Source of the DNA: Intestinibacillus sp. Marseille-P6563
GTDB taxonomy: Bacteria; Bacillota; Clostridia; Oscillospirales; Butyricicoccaceae
Reading direction: 5' to 3'
Length of the DNA: 64,000 bases
NCBI RefSeq assembly: GCF_900604335.1
Contig: NZ_UWOD01000001.1
Location: 1,487,629-1,551,628, forward strand
Below the pieces are notes generated by a model that was not told where the DNA came from, ran no database searches, and worked only from the letters and a program-made list of their open reading frames with translations. Positions 1 to 10,252 of the stretch are shown here, piece by piece (position 1 is the stretch's first letter; every line of letters begins with the position of its first letter). Position numbers and translations under genes: made by a program.

Positions 1-1
1 C

Positions 2-1153
2 GGCTGCAACCCCAACCAGAAGCCGTCCCGCATCTTTATGACCGAGGGCGAGCTGCCCATCGAGGTATTAAACGGCAAGCCGGGTTATATCAACTTCCTG
101 GATGCTTTCAACTCCTGGCAGCTCGTGCGCGAACTGAAAGAAGCGACCGGGTATCCGGCCGCGGCTTCGTTTAAGCACGTATCTCCGGCGGGCGCCGCGC
201 TCGGCTATCCGCTGACCGACACCGACAAGGCTATGTATTTCGTAGACGCGGACCACGAACTCAGCCCCATCGCCTGCGCCTATGCGCGTGCGCGCGGCGC
301 TGACCGCCTGTGCTCGTACGGCGACTGGGTCGCTCTGTCGGACACCTGCGACGCCGATGTGGCCAACCTGCTGCTCGTCGAGGTATCGGACGGCATCATC
401 GCGCCCGGTTACACCGACGAAGCGCTCGAAATCTTAAAGCGCAAGCGCAAGGGCGGCTACAATGTCGTGAAGATTGACCCGGCGTATGAGCCCAAGGCCA
501 TCGAGCAGCGCGACGTATTTGGCGTGACCTTCGAGCAGGGTCACAACAATCTGAAGATCGACCGCGCGATGCTGGACAACATCGTCACCGATAACAAGGA
601 CCTGCCCGACGCGGCGGCACTTGATATGATCGTGTCGCTGATTACCCTCAAGTACACCCAGTCCAACTCGGTTTGCTACGTCAAGAACGGCCAGACCATC
701 GGCGTGGGCGCGGGCCAGCAGAGCCGCATCCACTGCACCCGACTCGCGGGCAGCAAGGCCGATAACTGGTTCCTGCGGCAGCATCCCAAGGTCCTCGGCC
801 TGCAATTTGTGGACGGCATCCGCCGTCCGGACCGCGACAACGCCATCGACATCTACATTTCGGACGAGTATGAGGACGTTCTGGCCGACGGCGTTTGGCA
901 GAACACCTTCAAGGTCAAGCCCGAAGTGCTCACTCCGGAAGAAAAGAAGGCCTGGATCGCGCAGAACACCGGCGTGACCGTCGGCTCGGATGCCTTCTTC
1001 CCGTTTGGCGACAACGTCGAGCGCGCGCGCAAGTCGGGTGTACAGTATATCGCCCAGCCGGGCGGCTCCATCCGCGATGACCATGTCATTGCCACCTGCA
1101 ACAAGTATGGCATCGTGATGAGCTTCACCGGCATCCGGCTGTTCCATCACTAA
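2..1153 (+). CDS. AICAR transformylase (phosphoribosylaminoimidazolecarboxamide formyltransferase), 5' partial
   Basis: The reading frame is open from the window edge. It begins with GCNPNQKPSRIFM, the conserved block near the N-terminus of stand-alone AICAR formyltransferases of Clostridia, so only a few residues are missing. Later blocks typical of the family are FKHVSPAGAALG, TQSNSVCYVKNGQTIGVGAGQQSR and the C-terminal HVIATCNKYGIVMSFTGIRLFHH region. The enzyme formylates AICAR with 10-formyl-THF, the penultimate step of IMP synthesis in the cytoplasm. The IMP cyclohydrolase half of canonical PurH is not seen in this part. purD lies two genes downstream on the same strand, which supports a purine cluster. 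The family call is confident; the true start lies outside the window. Confidence 0.93.
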   Translation, partial: GCNPNQKPSRIFMTEGELPIEVLNGKPGYINFLDAFNSWQLVRELKEATGYPAAASFKHVSPAGAALGYPLTDTDKAMYFVDADHELSPIACAYARARGADRLCSYGDWVALSDTCDADVANLLLVEVSDGIIAPGYTDEALEILKRKRKGGYNVVKIDPAYEPKAIEQRDVFGVTFEQGHNNLKIDRAMLDNIVTDNKDLPDAAALDMIVSLITLKYTQSNSVCYVKNGQTIGVGAGQQSRIHCTRLAGSKADNWFLRQHPKVLGLQFVDGIRRPDRDNAIDIYISDEYEDVLADGVWQNTFKVKPEVLTPEEKKAWIAQNTGVTVGSDAFFPFGDNVERARKSGVQYIAQPGGSIRDDHVIATCNKYGIVMSFTGIRLFHH

Positions 1154-1171
1154 GCATCAAAATAGGGGGCG

Positions 1172-1199
1172 ACTCCCGTCGTCCCCTATGGATTTATCA
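1172..1199 (+). terminator. hairpin after AICAR transformylase
   Basis: Arms 1172-1183 and 1188-1199 pair over 12 positions with one mismatch around a 4-nt loop. No clear T-run follows, so this may be an attenuating or mRNA-stabilising hairpin rather than a full terminator. It sits between the purine gene stop and the next Shine-Dalgarno sequence. Confidence 0.45.
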
Positions 1200-1209
1200 G
1201 GAGAAGGAT

Positions 1210-1758
1210 ATGCACATCGACGATATGGATGCTGAGCAGCGCGGCCAGGTGGCTACGGCTGCCCGCTGCATGGCGCTCGGCAGCATCCTCACCATCCTGC
1301 ATCCGGTCCACTGGCTGGCCGGGGTGCTCGGCTTTCTGCTGCTGGCCCTGTATGCCATCCGGATGCGGCCGCTGCGGCCGGGCTTTGACCGGGTGCAGCT
1401 TTTTGCCAGCCTGTGCGCGCTGGTCTGCCTTGTACTGTCCAGTACCGTAGCGGCAGCGCTGGTCTGTTTTGCGTTACCCGTGCTCGAAACCCTGCTGGTC
1501 TATGCTGTATGGCAGGCCTTTGGCCGCATGTGCGCGGACGGCAACCGCCTGGGCCGCGCGGCCCTGTGCGCGACCTTGCTGTACACGGCGCTCATGCTTT
1601 CGAGCACACTGCTGGGACTCAGCATTTTTGGCGGCTTGCAGATGCCCATTTATCTCATCGCGCAAGCGATGGCGCTGGCGTTCCATGCGCTGGGCGGCGC
1701 GCTGCTGGCTGTGTTCCTACTCATCAAACGACGGAAAATCAAGGAGGTTACCCCATGA
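1210..1758 (+). CDS. small integral membrane protein, unknown function
   Basis: This 182-residue protein starts with ATG behind GGAGAAGG. It has about five hydrophobic segments, roughly residues 23-48, 62-90, 92-105, 120-140 and 145-172, and a short basic tail (KRRKIKEV). No family is recognised and there are no catalytic motifs. Its stop overlaps the purD start (ATGA), so the two are probably translationally coupled and co-transcribed. A role related to purine metabolism is not supported beyond that. Confidence 0.75.
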   Translation: MHIDDMDAEQRGQVATAARCMALGSILTILHPVHWLAGVLGFLLLALYAIRMRPLRPGFDRVQLFASLCALVCLVLSSTVAAALVCFALPVLETLLVYAVWQAFGRMCADGNRLGRAALCATLLYTALMLSSTLLGLSIFGGLQMPIYLIAQAMALAFHALGGALLAVFLLIKRRKIKEVTP

Positions 1759-3005
1759 AAGTTTTGGTTGTGGGCGGCGGCGGCCGCGAACACGCCATCT
1801 GCGTGACGCTCGCCAAGAGCCCCAAAGTCGATAAAATCTGGTGCGCTCCCGGCAACGGCGGCATCGCAGACGTAGCCGAATGTGTGGACATTAAGGCCAC
1901 CGACATCGAAAAAATGGTCGCCTTTGCCAAGGAAGTGCAGCCCGACCTCGTGATGGTTGCGCCCGACGACCCGCTCGCCCTCGGCATGGTAGACGCTATG
2001 GAGGAAGCCGGCCTGCGTGCCTTTGGCCCCAAGAAGAATGCGGCCATCATCGAAGGCTCCAAGTCCTTTGCCAAGGATTTGATGCACAAGTACAACATCC
2101 CGACCGCGGGCTATGCCGTGTTTGAAAACTCGGCCGACGCCATCGCCTACATCAAAGAGCAGGGCGCGCCGATTGTCGTCAAGGCCGACGGCCTGGCACT
2201 CGGCAAGGGTGTCACGGTCGCGATGACCGAAGACGACGCGATTGCAGCCGTCAAGGACGCCATCGACGGCGGCGCATTCGGCGGCGCGGGCGCCCGCGTG
2301 GTCATCGAAGAATACCTCACCGGCCCCGAAGTGTCGGTGCTGGCGTTTGTGGACGGCAAGCACCTCAAGACCATGCCCTCCGCGCAGGACCACAAGCGTG
2401 CCTACGACCACGACGAAGGCCCGAACACTGGCGGCATGGGTGCGTTCTCGCCCTCGCGCTTCTACACCGATGACATCGCAAAGACCTGCATGGAAACCAT
2501 TTTCAAGCCCACGGTCGAAGCCATGGCCAAGGAAGGCCGTCCGTTCAAGGGCGTACTGTATTTCGGCCTGATGCTGACCCCCAAGGGCCCCAAGGTCATC
2601 GAATACAACGCCCGCTTCGGCGACCCGGAAACCCAGGCGGTTTTGAGCCGTCTGGACAGCGACCTGTTTGACATCTTTAACGCCGTCATCGATGAAAAGC
2701 TGGACGAAATGGACATCCAGTGGGCGGATAACGCGGCTTGCTGCGTGTGTATGGCGTCGGGCGGCTATCCCAAGGCCTACGAAAAGGGCAAAGAGATCAC
2801 CGGCCTTTCGGACGTGACCGATTCGTTCGTCTTCCACGCGGGTACCAAGGTGCAGGACGGTAAGATGCTTACCGCGGGCGGCCGTGTACTCGGCGTGACC
2901 GCAACCGCGCCCACGCTCGACGAAGCCATCCGCAAGGCGTATGCAGACGTGAAGAAAATCCACTTCGATGGGGCGCATTACCGCACCGACATCGGAGTCA
3001 AGTAA
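1755..3005 (+). CDS. purD: phosphoribosylamine--glycine ligase (GARS)
   Basis: The protein is 416 residues, the normal length for PurD. It starts with MKVLVVGGGGREHAI, the typical PurD N-terminus, and carries the ATP-grasp blocks KADGLALGKGV, EEYLTGPEVSVLAFVDG, HKRAYDHDEGPNTGGMGAFSP and EYNARFGDPETQ. It ligates glycine to phosphoribosylamine using ATP (second step of de novo purine synthesis). The start at 1755 has AAGGAGG upstream and overlaps the preceding stop; the longer upstream reading frame only shadows the membrane-protein gene. Confidence 0.97.
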   Translation: MKVLVVGGGGREHAICVTLAKSPKVDKIWCAPGNGGIADVAECVDIKATDIEKMVAFAKEVQPDLVMVAPDDPLALGMVDAMEEAGLRAFGPKKNAAIIEGSKSFAKDLMHKYNIPTAGYAVFENSADAIAYIKEQGAPIVVKADGLALGKGVTVAMTEDDAIAAVKDAIDGGAFGGAGARVVIEEYLTGPEVSVLAFVDGKHLKTMPSAQDHKRAYDHDEGPNTGGMGAFSPSRFYTDDIAKTCMETIFKPTVEAMAKEGRPFKGVLYFGLMLTPKGPKVIEYNARFGDPETQAVLSRLDSDLFDIFNAVIDEKLDEMDIQWADNAACCVCMASGGYPKAYEKGKEITGLSDVTDSFVFHAGTKVQDGKMLTAGGRVLGVTATAPTLDEAIRKAYADVKKIHFDGAHYRTDIGVK

Positions 3006-3016
3006 AGGGGAACACC

Positions 3017-3538
3017 ATGAAACTGGAAAAACAACAGCAGATTTTTTCCTGCATGGCCGATGTCCTGAACCAGAACGGGTTCCGTGCCGAGGTCATGCAG
3101 CAGGAAGGTGCGCCGCTTCTGTTGCGGTGCGAAGCACAACGCCAGGGCAAGGTCGCCAAGGATGTTACGGTCGAGTGCTGCTTCATCCCGATCGGCCTGC
3201 CGAGCGAGGATACCGGGCTTTTGCAGTTCTTTGTGACCCTGTTCCAGAATGCGCCCGAAACCTACGCCAAGCAGCTGCGCGCTGCGTGCGACTACTGCAA
3301 TGATTTTTGTGCGCTCGGGCATCTCGGCCTGTTTGCCGACGCCGGACAGCTCTATTTAAAGCATAACACCCTGATCGACGGTTCGCTCGAACTCGAGCAG
3401 ATCATCACTTTCTTTGCCGACAACATCTCGCTGCTCATGGCAGCGGTCACCCGGTTCATTGACGGCCTTGCGGCGGTCGGGTTCTCGGGTCTGCCGCTCG
3501 AAGTAGCGCTCGAACAGGACCTGTTCCCCAAGATGTAA
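3017..3538 (+). CDS. conserved hypothetical, possibly YbjN-like fold
   Basis: A 173-residue soluble, acidic protein starting 11 nt after the purD stop behind AAGGGG, so probably in the same transcript. It has no signal peptide. The layout (short helix, strand-rich region around VTVECCFIPIGLP, helix, then LYLKHNTLIDG and a long helix) resembles YbjN / type III chaperone-like proteins, but that is an impression from pattern only. It is the last core gene before element A. Confidence 0.65.
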   Translation: MKLEKQQQIFSCMADVLNQNGFRAEVMQQEGAPLLLRCEAQRQGKVAKDVTVECCFIPIGLPSEDTGLLQFFVTLFQNAPETYAKQLRAACDYCNDFCALGHLGLFADAGQLYLKHNTLIDGSLELEQIITFFADNISLLMAAVTRFIDGLAAVGFSGLPLEVALEQDLFPKM

Positions 3539-3596
3539 GGACACCCGGGGCCGCCTTAGGTCCGGCCTGACAGGGACAACTACAAATTTTAAGGAT

Positions 3597-3626
3597 AGGC
3601 AGGTGTTGCATTGGCAGCACCTGCCT
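3597..3626 (-). terminator. hairpin downstream of recombinase A
   Basis: AGGCAGGTG (3597-3605) and CACCTGCCT (3618-3626) form a perfect 9-bp stem with a 12-nt loop. It lies just past the stop of the minus-strand recombinase, so it probably ends that transcript. The left end of element A should lie within roughly 3540-3630, but I could not identify the att core. Confidence 0.5.
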
Positions 3627-3632
3627 GTTCCT

Positions 3633-5530
<1,898 letters not shown>

Positions 5531-5691
5531 TGCGTCCCTCCTCTACAAAATGTGAGGGGCCAGGAAACGGCATATCGGGTCCGGCAGCGTTGCCAAACCC
5601 GGTCCCGCCTTACGTTTATGCCCGAAAAGAAAAATCCCCTTCATCCACCTCCCGAAAAACAGGGCAAGTGAATACCCATATTAAGAAAAGG

Positions 5692-5723
5692 CGCGAGGTG
5701 TTCCATAAAAGGAGCACCTCGCG
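5692..5723. repeat. long hairpin between recombinase operon and regulator
   Basis: A 13-bp stem with one mismatch (5692-5704 with 5711-5723) around the loop ATAAAA. On the minus strand it is followed by CCTTTTCTT; on the plus strand it lies 10 nt before the -35 box of the regulator promoter. It may insulate the divergent transcripts. The 270 nt between 5531 and 5811 otherwise hold only the promoter and operator listed here. Confidence 0.5.
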
Positions 5724-5732
5724 TTTGGCCTC

Positions 5733-5789
5733 TTGCGGCATGAGATGGAGGCGTGTATACTAAGCGTAGCCGTTCTCGAAAAAGAGAAC
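5733..5789 (+). promoter_or_regulatory. promoter plus operator of the XRE/ImmA switch
   Basis: TTGCGG (5733-5738), a 17-nt spacer and TATACT (5756-5761) form a sigma-A-type promoter. Directly at the expected +1 is the inverted repeat GTTCTC-N6-GAGAAC (5772-5789). The same half-sites with the same spacing occur at 6822-6839. A repressor bound here would block its own promoter, the usual layout for ImmR-type regulators. Confidence 0.65.
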
Positions 5790-5811
5790 ACAGAATAGGA
5801 GGCACGCCATA

Positions 5812-6189
5812 ATGGAGCAGACATTCGGCAGTTATGTGCGGGAAAAGCGGATGGCCCGCGGACTGTCCCTGCGTGGTCTCGCGGCACAGCTGGAGGTGTC
5901 CCCGGTCTATATGAGCAACATGGAGAATGACCGTAGGCCGGCGCCCACGAAAGAAAAACTGGACCGCCTTATCGAGATTTTGGGACTATGCCAGGCGGAC
6001 ACGGAACTGCTGCTGGATCTGGCCGCCAAATCTAAGACGCAGCGAGTCTCCGCGGACCTGCCGGAGTACATCATGGAACGGGATATCGTCCGGGCCGCCC
6101 TGCGGACGGCCAAGGAAGTGGACGCCACAGACGAGGAATGGCAGGAGTTTATAGACCGCATCACCCAGCGGGGAAAGCGGGACGAGTGA
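5812..6189 (+). CDS. XRE-family HTH repressor (ImmR-like)
   Basis: A 125-residue protein. Residues 5-65 form a Cro/CI-type helix-turn-helix (LSLRGLAAQLEVSPVYMSNMEN). The C-terminal half is acidic and helical. It starts with ATG after AGGAGG. An ImmA/IrrE peptidase gene follows 16 nt later; in ICEBs1-like elements this pair keeps transfer genes silent until the peptidase cleaves the repressor. The two GTTCTC-N6-GAGAAC sites are likely its operators. Confidence 0.88.
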   Translation: MEQTFGSYVREKRMARGLSLRGLAAQLEVSPVYMSNMENDRRPAPTKEKLDRLIEILGLCQADTELLLDLAAKSKTQRVSADLPEYIMERDIVRAALRTAKEVDATDEEWQEFIDRITQRGKRDE

Positions 6190-6205
6190 AAAGGGAGGCA
6201 AGCGC

Positions 6206-6805
6206 ATGCGGAAGTATTATACCGAGCAGACGATGGAGAGCATCGCCCGGCGTGTGCTGGATGCCTACGATACGCACCTCTACCGCGGTCAGCCCCGCGC
6301 CATCCCCATCGAGGACATTATCGAGCGCCACGGACTGACGCTGGAGTTCCAGTACCTCCGCAAAAATGGCCGGATTCTGGGGAAAACCGTGTTTGACACC
6401 GGCCTGGAGGCCGTGTACGACATGGAACTGGGCGAGTATACCCTGTTCCCGGTGAAAGCCGGCACGATCCTCATAGACGCCTCGCTGTGTGAAGAAGAAA
6501 CCAGCACCGGCCGCCTGCGGTTTACCGAGGCCCACGAACTGTCCCACTGGATCCTGCACAAGGGGCTGTATGTGGGCACCGGGGAGAGCGCGGCGCTGCA
6601 GCCTGCCGTCAAGGAAACCAGTATGGAGATCCAGGCGAATATGCTCGGGTCCGCCCTGCTCATGCCCATGCCAATGGTCAAGCGGTGTTTCTACCAAATG
6701 CGGTCCGGCCGGGATAATCAGGCCATTGTGCAGGCCATGTCGGAGGTGTTTCAGGTATCCCGCCAAGCCATGCGGATCCGGCTCACCAACCACCATCTGC
6801 TGTAA
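6206..6805 (+). CDS. ImmA/IrrE-family metallopeptidase
   Basis: A 199-residue protein with the zinc-protease motif HELSH inside RFTEAHELSHWILH, and the family's C-terminal helical region containing NMLGSALLMPMPMVK, then a short DNA-binding-like tail (VFQVSRQAMRIRL). It is expected to cleave the adjacent XRE repressor when triggered by DNA damage or quorum signals, inducing the element. It starts at ATG after AAAGGGAGG and is co-transcribed with the repressor. Confidence 0.9.
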   Translation: MRKYYTEQTMESIARRVLDAYDTHLYRGQPRAIPIEDIIERHGLTLEFQYLRKNGRILGKTVFDTGLEAVYDMELGEYTLFPVKAGTILIDASLCEEETSTGRLRFTEAHELSHWILHKGLYVGTGESAALQPAVKETSMEIQANMLGSALLMPMPMVKRCFYQMRSGRDNQAIVQAMSEVFQVSRQAMRIRLTNHHLL

Positions 6806-6819
6806 AATTTTTTACTGTA

Positions 6820-6841
6820 GTGTTCTCAAAATTGAGAACAC
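6820..6841. promoter_or_regulatory. second copy of the repressor operator
   Basis: A perfect inverted repeat with 10-nt arms (GTGTTCTCAA and TTGAGAACAC) around AA. It contains the same GTTCTC-N6-GAGAAC core as the site at 5772-5789. It lies between the peptidase stop and the Shine-Dalgarno sequence of the zinc-ribbon gene, so it could control that gene separately. Confidence 0.65.
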
Positions 6842-6859
6842 TTTAGAAGGAGGGACGCC

Positions 6860-7060
6860 ATGCAACAAGTGAAAAGAACCCATGCGGTGCGCTGCCCTGT
6901 GTGCGGTAAAGGGCGCGTCATTGATGCCGCAGCCGACGTGTATCCGGGGCGCCTGCGCCTCTATGGCCCGGAGCATGCGGACAAAGCGGAGTTGTTCTCC
7001 AAATGTCCAAAGTGTGGGCTGCAGATCGGCATCTCCTTTGAAAAGGCAGGACATTCCTAA
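6860..7060 (+). CDS. small zinc-ribbon protein
   Basis: A 66-residue protein with two CxxC knuckles, CPVCGKG at residues 12-18 and CPKCGLQ near 49-55, about 37 residues apart, which suggests one bound zinc. It starts behind GAAGGAGG directly after the second operator. No enzymatic motif is seen. Function is unknown; a DNA- or RNA-binding accessory of the switch region is possible. Confidence 0.7.
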   Translation: MQQVKRTHAVRCPVCGKGRVIDAAADVYPGRLRLYGPEHADKAELFSKCPKCGLQIGISFEKAGHS

Positions 7061-7137
7061 AAGCAAATAAAATATAGAGTATCGACCTCGTCAAGCGCAC
7101 CAACCGCCCGCATCAGCAGCGGGATCCACCGTGTTCG

Positions 7138-7183
7138 GAGCCTTACAGGCAGCAGTTCTGCTGTGCTGTAAGGCTCTTTTTTT
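7138..7183 (+). terminator. rho-independent terminator
   Basis: GAGCCTTACAG (7138-7148) pairs perfectly with CTGTAAGGCTC (7166-7176), followed by seven T residues. It ends the switch-region transcript. The rest of 7061-7312 holds nothing else recognisable. Confidence 0.9.
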
Positions 7184-7312
7184 GCGCTTTTCCGCGGCAG
7201 AACAGCGGAAAGGCACGAAATGCGGAACGCCTGGCAGCCCTACATAGCAAAGTACCCATGATCCCCAACTCAGAAGTTTCCCCTAAAAAATCTGAGATTG
7301 GAGATCACGACT

Positions 7313-7807
7313 ATGGAAAAATGGCAGGAAAATCGCAACTACAGAAAAATCAGGGACGAGAATGGAACTGTCATCGCCAACATCATCACCGTGGATGGTA
7401 GGGATGTAGCGGTCACAGAGGACGTATTCGCGGCGTATGCCCAGATGGACCGGCGGGAGCGGTATCTCAGCGAGGATCTGCCCACTGGCAAGGTCCTCTC
7501 CATGGAACAGATGGCAGAGGACGGCGTTTTGCCGGACTATGTGGGCGCGGAAACGGCGCCCAGCGCCGAGGACTGCGTCCTTGCACGGGAGTCGGAACGG
7601 GAGCGGGAAGAACTGACCAGCCTGCTGCTGGCGGCGCTTATCGCCTTGGAGGACCGGGACAGGCAGCTCATCACCGCGCTGTTCTACGACCACCTCTCCA
7701 CCAGAGAATACGCCCGGCGAATCGGCGTGACCCAGCGGGCCGTTATCAAGCGCAGGGACCGGATCCTGCGGGACATGAAAAAATATTTTGAAAAATTTGC
7801 GGCGTGA
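7313..7807 (+). CDS. sigma-70 region 4-like regulator of element A
   Basis: A 164-residue protein whose last 70 residues match sigma region 4: LEDRDRQLITALFYDHLSTREYARRIGVTQRAVIKRRDRILRDMKKYF. The N-terminal part (ENRNYRKIRDENGTVIANIITVDG) is not a sigma region 2. A longer frame from a TTG is possible, but ATG at 7313 has GGAG 10 nt upstream. A shorter relative lies in element B at 52094, and both are followed by the same structured motif. It probably activates element promoters or acts as a phage-like sigma regulator. Confidence 0.8.
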   Translation: MEKWQENRNYRKIRDENGTVIANIITVDGRDVAVTEDVFAAYAQMDRRERYLSEDLPTGKVLSMEQMAEDGVLPDYVGAETAPSAEDCVLARESEREREELTSLLLAALIALEDRDRQLITALFYDHLSTREYARRIGVTQRAVIKRRDRILRDMKKYFEKFAA

Positions 7808-7843
7808 GGGTATTCACCCAGCCCCTTTTTCGGGAGGACAGCG

Positions 7844-7867
7844 GAAGGGGGAAATACCTCCCCCTTC
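7844..7867 (+). terminator. hairpin after sigma-like gene
   Basis: A perfect 9-bp stem, GAAGGGGGA with TCCCCCTTC, with a 6-nt loop. No T-run follows, so termination is uncertain. It marks the start of the structured stretch before the helicase gene. Confidence 0.5.
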
Positions 7868-7923
7868 GCTGCTCCTTGAAAAGTGCATACCAGCAATGCG
7901 GGTAACACGCAGCCGTACCCACC

Positions 7924-7978
7924 CCACAGCGCGCGCCAGGACCCGGCCCCAGCGGCCGGCGAGCGATTCAGCCTGTGG
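7924..7978 (+). ncRNA. structured motif copy A (P1 / internal loop / P2), RNA or ssDNA
   Basis: An inner hairpin P2 has CCGGCC (7943-7948) pairing with GGCCGG (7954-7959) around a 5-nt loop. It is flanked by GCGCCAGGAC (7933-7942) and GAGCGAT (7961-7967). An outer stem P1 pairs CCACAG (7924-7929) with CTGTGG (7973-7978), extended by 931/972 and 932/971. Copy B at 52619-52677 has the same flanking sequences and spacing but different stem sequences that still pair. The surrounding 340 nt (7868-8207) also carry CCGGCC/GGCCGG, CCGGGAT/ATCCCGG (about 8067-8094), GGCCCC/GGGGCC (about 8108-8124) and CCCATCG/CGATGGG (8144-8150, 8168-8174). It could be a leader RNA of the helicase gene, a stand-alone RNA, or a single-strand origin. 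Confidence 0.55.
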
Positions 7979-8207
7979 CCGGCCCCGGCAGGCCGGGCAA
8001 GAGATGGGACGGCTCATACAATGACACACCAAGCACGGCCTGCGCGTAAGACAGGCGGCGCTGCTCCGGGATTGAAAGCAGTAGAGATCCCGGAAATATG
8101 CCCGTGAGGCCCCGGCCAGGGGCCTGCCCGCATTGTTCCCGAACCCATCGGGGAGCGCGTGCGAATACGATGGGAACACGAAAAAAGATAAAAGGACGGA
8201 AGTATCC

Positions 8208-10139
8208 ATGAAGAAATATACCCATGAAAAGGCCCATGAGGAAATCGACTATATTTTTAAAACCCTATTGCCTCAGAGGGGCATGGCGGAGCGGCCGGAA
8301 CAGATCCGGCTGTGCCACAGCATCCTGGACGCCATGCTGGACGGCAGCATCGCCCTGTGCGACGCGGGGACCGGCATCGGCAAGACCTTCGCCTACCTGA
8401 TCGCCGGCATCCTGCATGGCAAGTGCCGGGCGGCAGAGGGTAAACCGCAGCGTCCTATCCTGATCTCCACCTCCAGCATCGCGCTGCAGAGCGCCATCCA
8501 GAAGGAGTACCTGCCCCTGCTGTCCGGCGTGCTGCTGTCCGAGGGGCTGATCTCCGCGCCCATTGAGGCGGTCATCCGCAAGGGCAAGGCTCACTACGCC
8601 TGCGACGCCCGGCTGGAACGGCGGGTCCGTCAGGTGGAGGGCAGCCATAAGAATCCCGCCGCCCGCCAAGCCCTGCACACCGCCTGGCATGTGCTGGATC
8701 TGGACCAGCTGTCCGGGATGAGCAGTTATGACCGGGAGCGGATCTGCGTTCCCAAGCGGTGTAATTGCCGGCGGAAGGACTGCCGATACCGCTGTTTTCT
8801 GGACGCCTGCCAGAGCGGGCAGTACACGGTTCAGATCTGCAACCACAACCTCCTGCTGGCGGACCTCATCCACCGCAGCCAAAAGAAAAAGCCCCTCCTG
8901 CCGGACAGCGCGGCCATCATCATAGACGAGGCCCACAAGCTGCCGGAAACCGCACGGCAGATGTTCGGCGTGACGTTGACCGCCCAGGACTTCGCGGAGC
9001 TGATCTGCAGCCTGCATGTGGAGCGGTATGTCCTCGCGGCGGAACTGCTGTCCGAGGCCGTGGAGCCGCTGGCGGAGAAACTGTCGCTCCCGGTGGAGGA
9101 AGGGGCCGGATTTGACGCCTACCAGATGTTCCTGGAGCGGCCGCATCAGGTCCTGACGGTGATCTGCCGGCAGCTGGAGGGCCTGCTGACCAGGGAAACC
9201 TGGCGCCTGCTGTCCGCCGTCGCCTCCACAGTATCCCTCTTTTACCTGGGGAATCCCGAGATGATCTTCTACGCGGCAGACGACGACCACGGCGGGTCCA
9301 TGCTGTGCGGCACGGTGTCGGAACTGGCCGCGCAGCTCCAGGCCACGCTCTGGCGGCAGGAACAGCCCATCATCCTGACCTCCGGCACCCTTGCCGTTGG
9401 GAAGGATTTCAGCCGGTTCCGCACCGCCGCCGGCCTGACAGAGGAACGGCCCGTGACGGAAACTGTGTGTCCGTCACCCTTTGACTATCAGCACAACTGC
9501 CTCCTCTATCTTCCCACGGACCCGATCCCGCTGGATGCGGCGGACTACTACGACCGGCTGGCCGCACAGATCCGGCAGCTGGCGGCGGCATCCCACGGCC
9601 ACGCCCTGGTGCTGTTCACTTCCTACCTCGCCATGTCGGCGGTCAAGGAACGGCTGCAGGCCGCGGCGCTGCCCTTCCCCGTATTTACGATGGGCAGACG
9701 CCCGGCCCGCACCCTGGCGGCATTTCGCGCCGCTCCCGGCAGTATCCTGCTGGCCACCGGTGCGGCGTGGGAGGGGCTGGACTTCGCCGGCGACGGCGTG
9801 TCCCTGCTCATCATCCCGCGCCTGCCCTTCGCCTACCCGGACGCTGTAAAAGAAAAAGAGCGGGAGGACTACCCGAACCTGCGGGAGTTCCTGCGCTCCG
9901 TCGTTGTCCCGGAAATGCAGATCAAACTGCGGCAGGGCTTTGGCCGGGCCATCCGCACGGAAACGGACACCTGTGCCGTCGCCATGCTGGATCCCCGCGC
10001 CGCCCGCGGCCGGAGATATTTCCAGAGCATGGTGGAGGCCCTGCCGGAGATGCCGGTGACGGGGTGCCTGCGGGCCGTGGAACAGTTCTACCGTGACCAT
10101 AAGGACGCCGGTTATTTCCATCTCCCCAACGCGGGATGA
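8208..10139 (+). CDS. DinG/Rad3-type superfamily 2 DNA helicase
   Basis: 643 residues from the ATG after AAAGGACGG. Walker A is DAGTGIGKTFAY (about residues 53-64), the Walker B/DEAH box is IIDEAHKLP (about 238), and the C-terminal motifs are ATGAAWEGLDFAGDG and RQGFGRAIRTETD. Between the two, CVPKRCNCRRKDCRYRCFLDAC holds cysteines placed as in the 4Fe-4S domain of DinG/XPD helicases. It is expected to unwind DNA 5'-3' during element replication. The longer upstream frame is not used because it runs through the structured region. Confidence 0.9.
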   Translation: MKKYTHEKAHEEIDYIFKTLLPQRGMAERPEQIRLCHSILDAMLDGSIALCDAGTGIGKTFAYLIAGILHGKCRAAEGKPQRPILISTSSIALQSAIQKEYLPLLSGVLLSEGLISAPIEAVIRKGKAHYACDARLERRVRQVEGSHKNPAARQALHTAWHVLDLDQLSGMSSYDRERICVPKRCNCRRKDCRYRCFLDACQSGQYTVQICNHNLLLADLIHRSQKKKPLLPDSAAIIIDEAHKLPETARQMFGVTLTAQDFAELICSLHVERYVLAAELLSEAVEPLAEKLSLPVEEGAGFDAYQMFLERPHQVLTVICRQLEGLLTRETWRLLSAVASTVSLFYLGNPEMIFYAADDDHGGSMLCGTVSELAAQLQATLWRQEQPIILTSGTLAVGKDFSRFRTAAGLTEERPVTETVCPSPFDYQHNCLLYLPTDPIPLDAADYYDRLAAQIRQLAAASHGHALVLFTSYLAMSAVKERLQAAALPFPVFTMGRRPARTLAAFRAAPGSILLATGAAWEGLDFAGDGVSLLIIPRLPFAYPDAVKEKEREDYPNLREFLRSVVVPEMQIKLRQGFGRAIRTETDTCAVAMLDPRAARGRRYFQSMVEALPEMPVTGCLRAVEQFYRDHKDAGYFHLPNAG

Positions 10140-10252
10140 AATTGTTGCAGTTGCTGCGTCTGTTCGCCATTCCTTGGTGGTGTTGGTAATGGCTTTCGTG
10201 ATGCTTTCAGGCTATACTTGCGTTGCAAATCAAGAAAAGGAGGCAGTCAGAC

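Noticed and set aside
1650..2978. 442-codon minus-strand frame opposite purD
   Set aside because: A high-GC shadow of purD; composition rich in G, H, V and R and no Shine-Dalgarno site.
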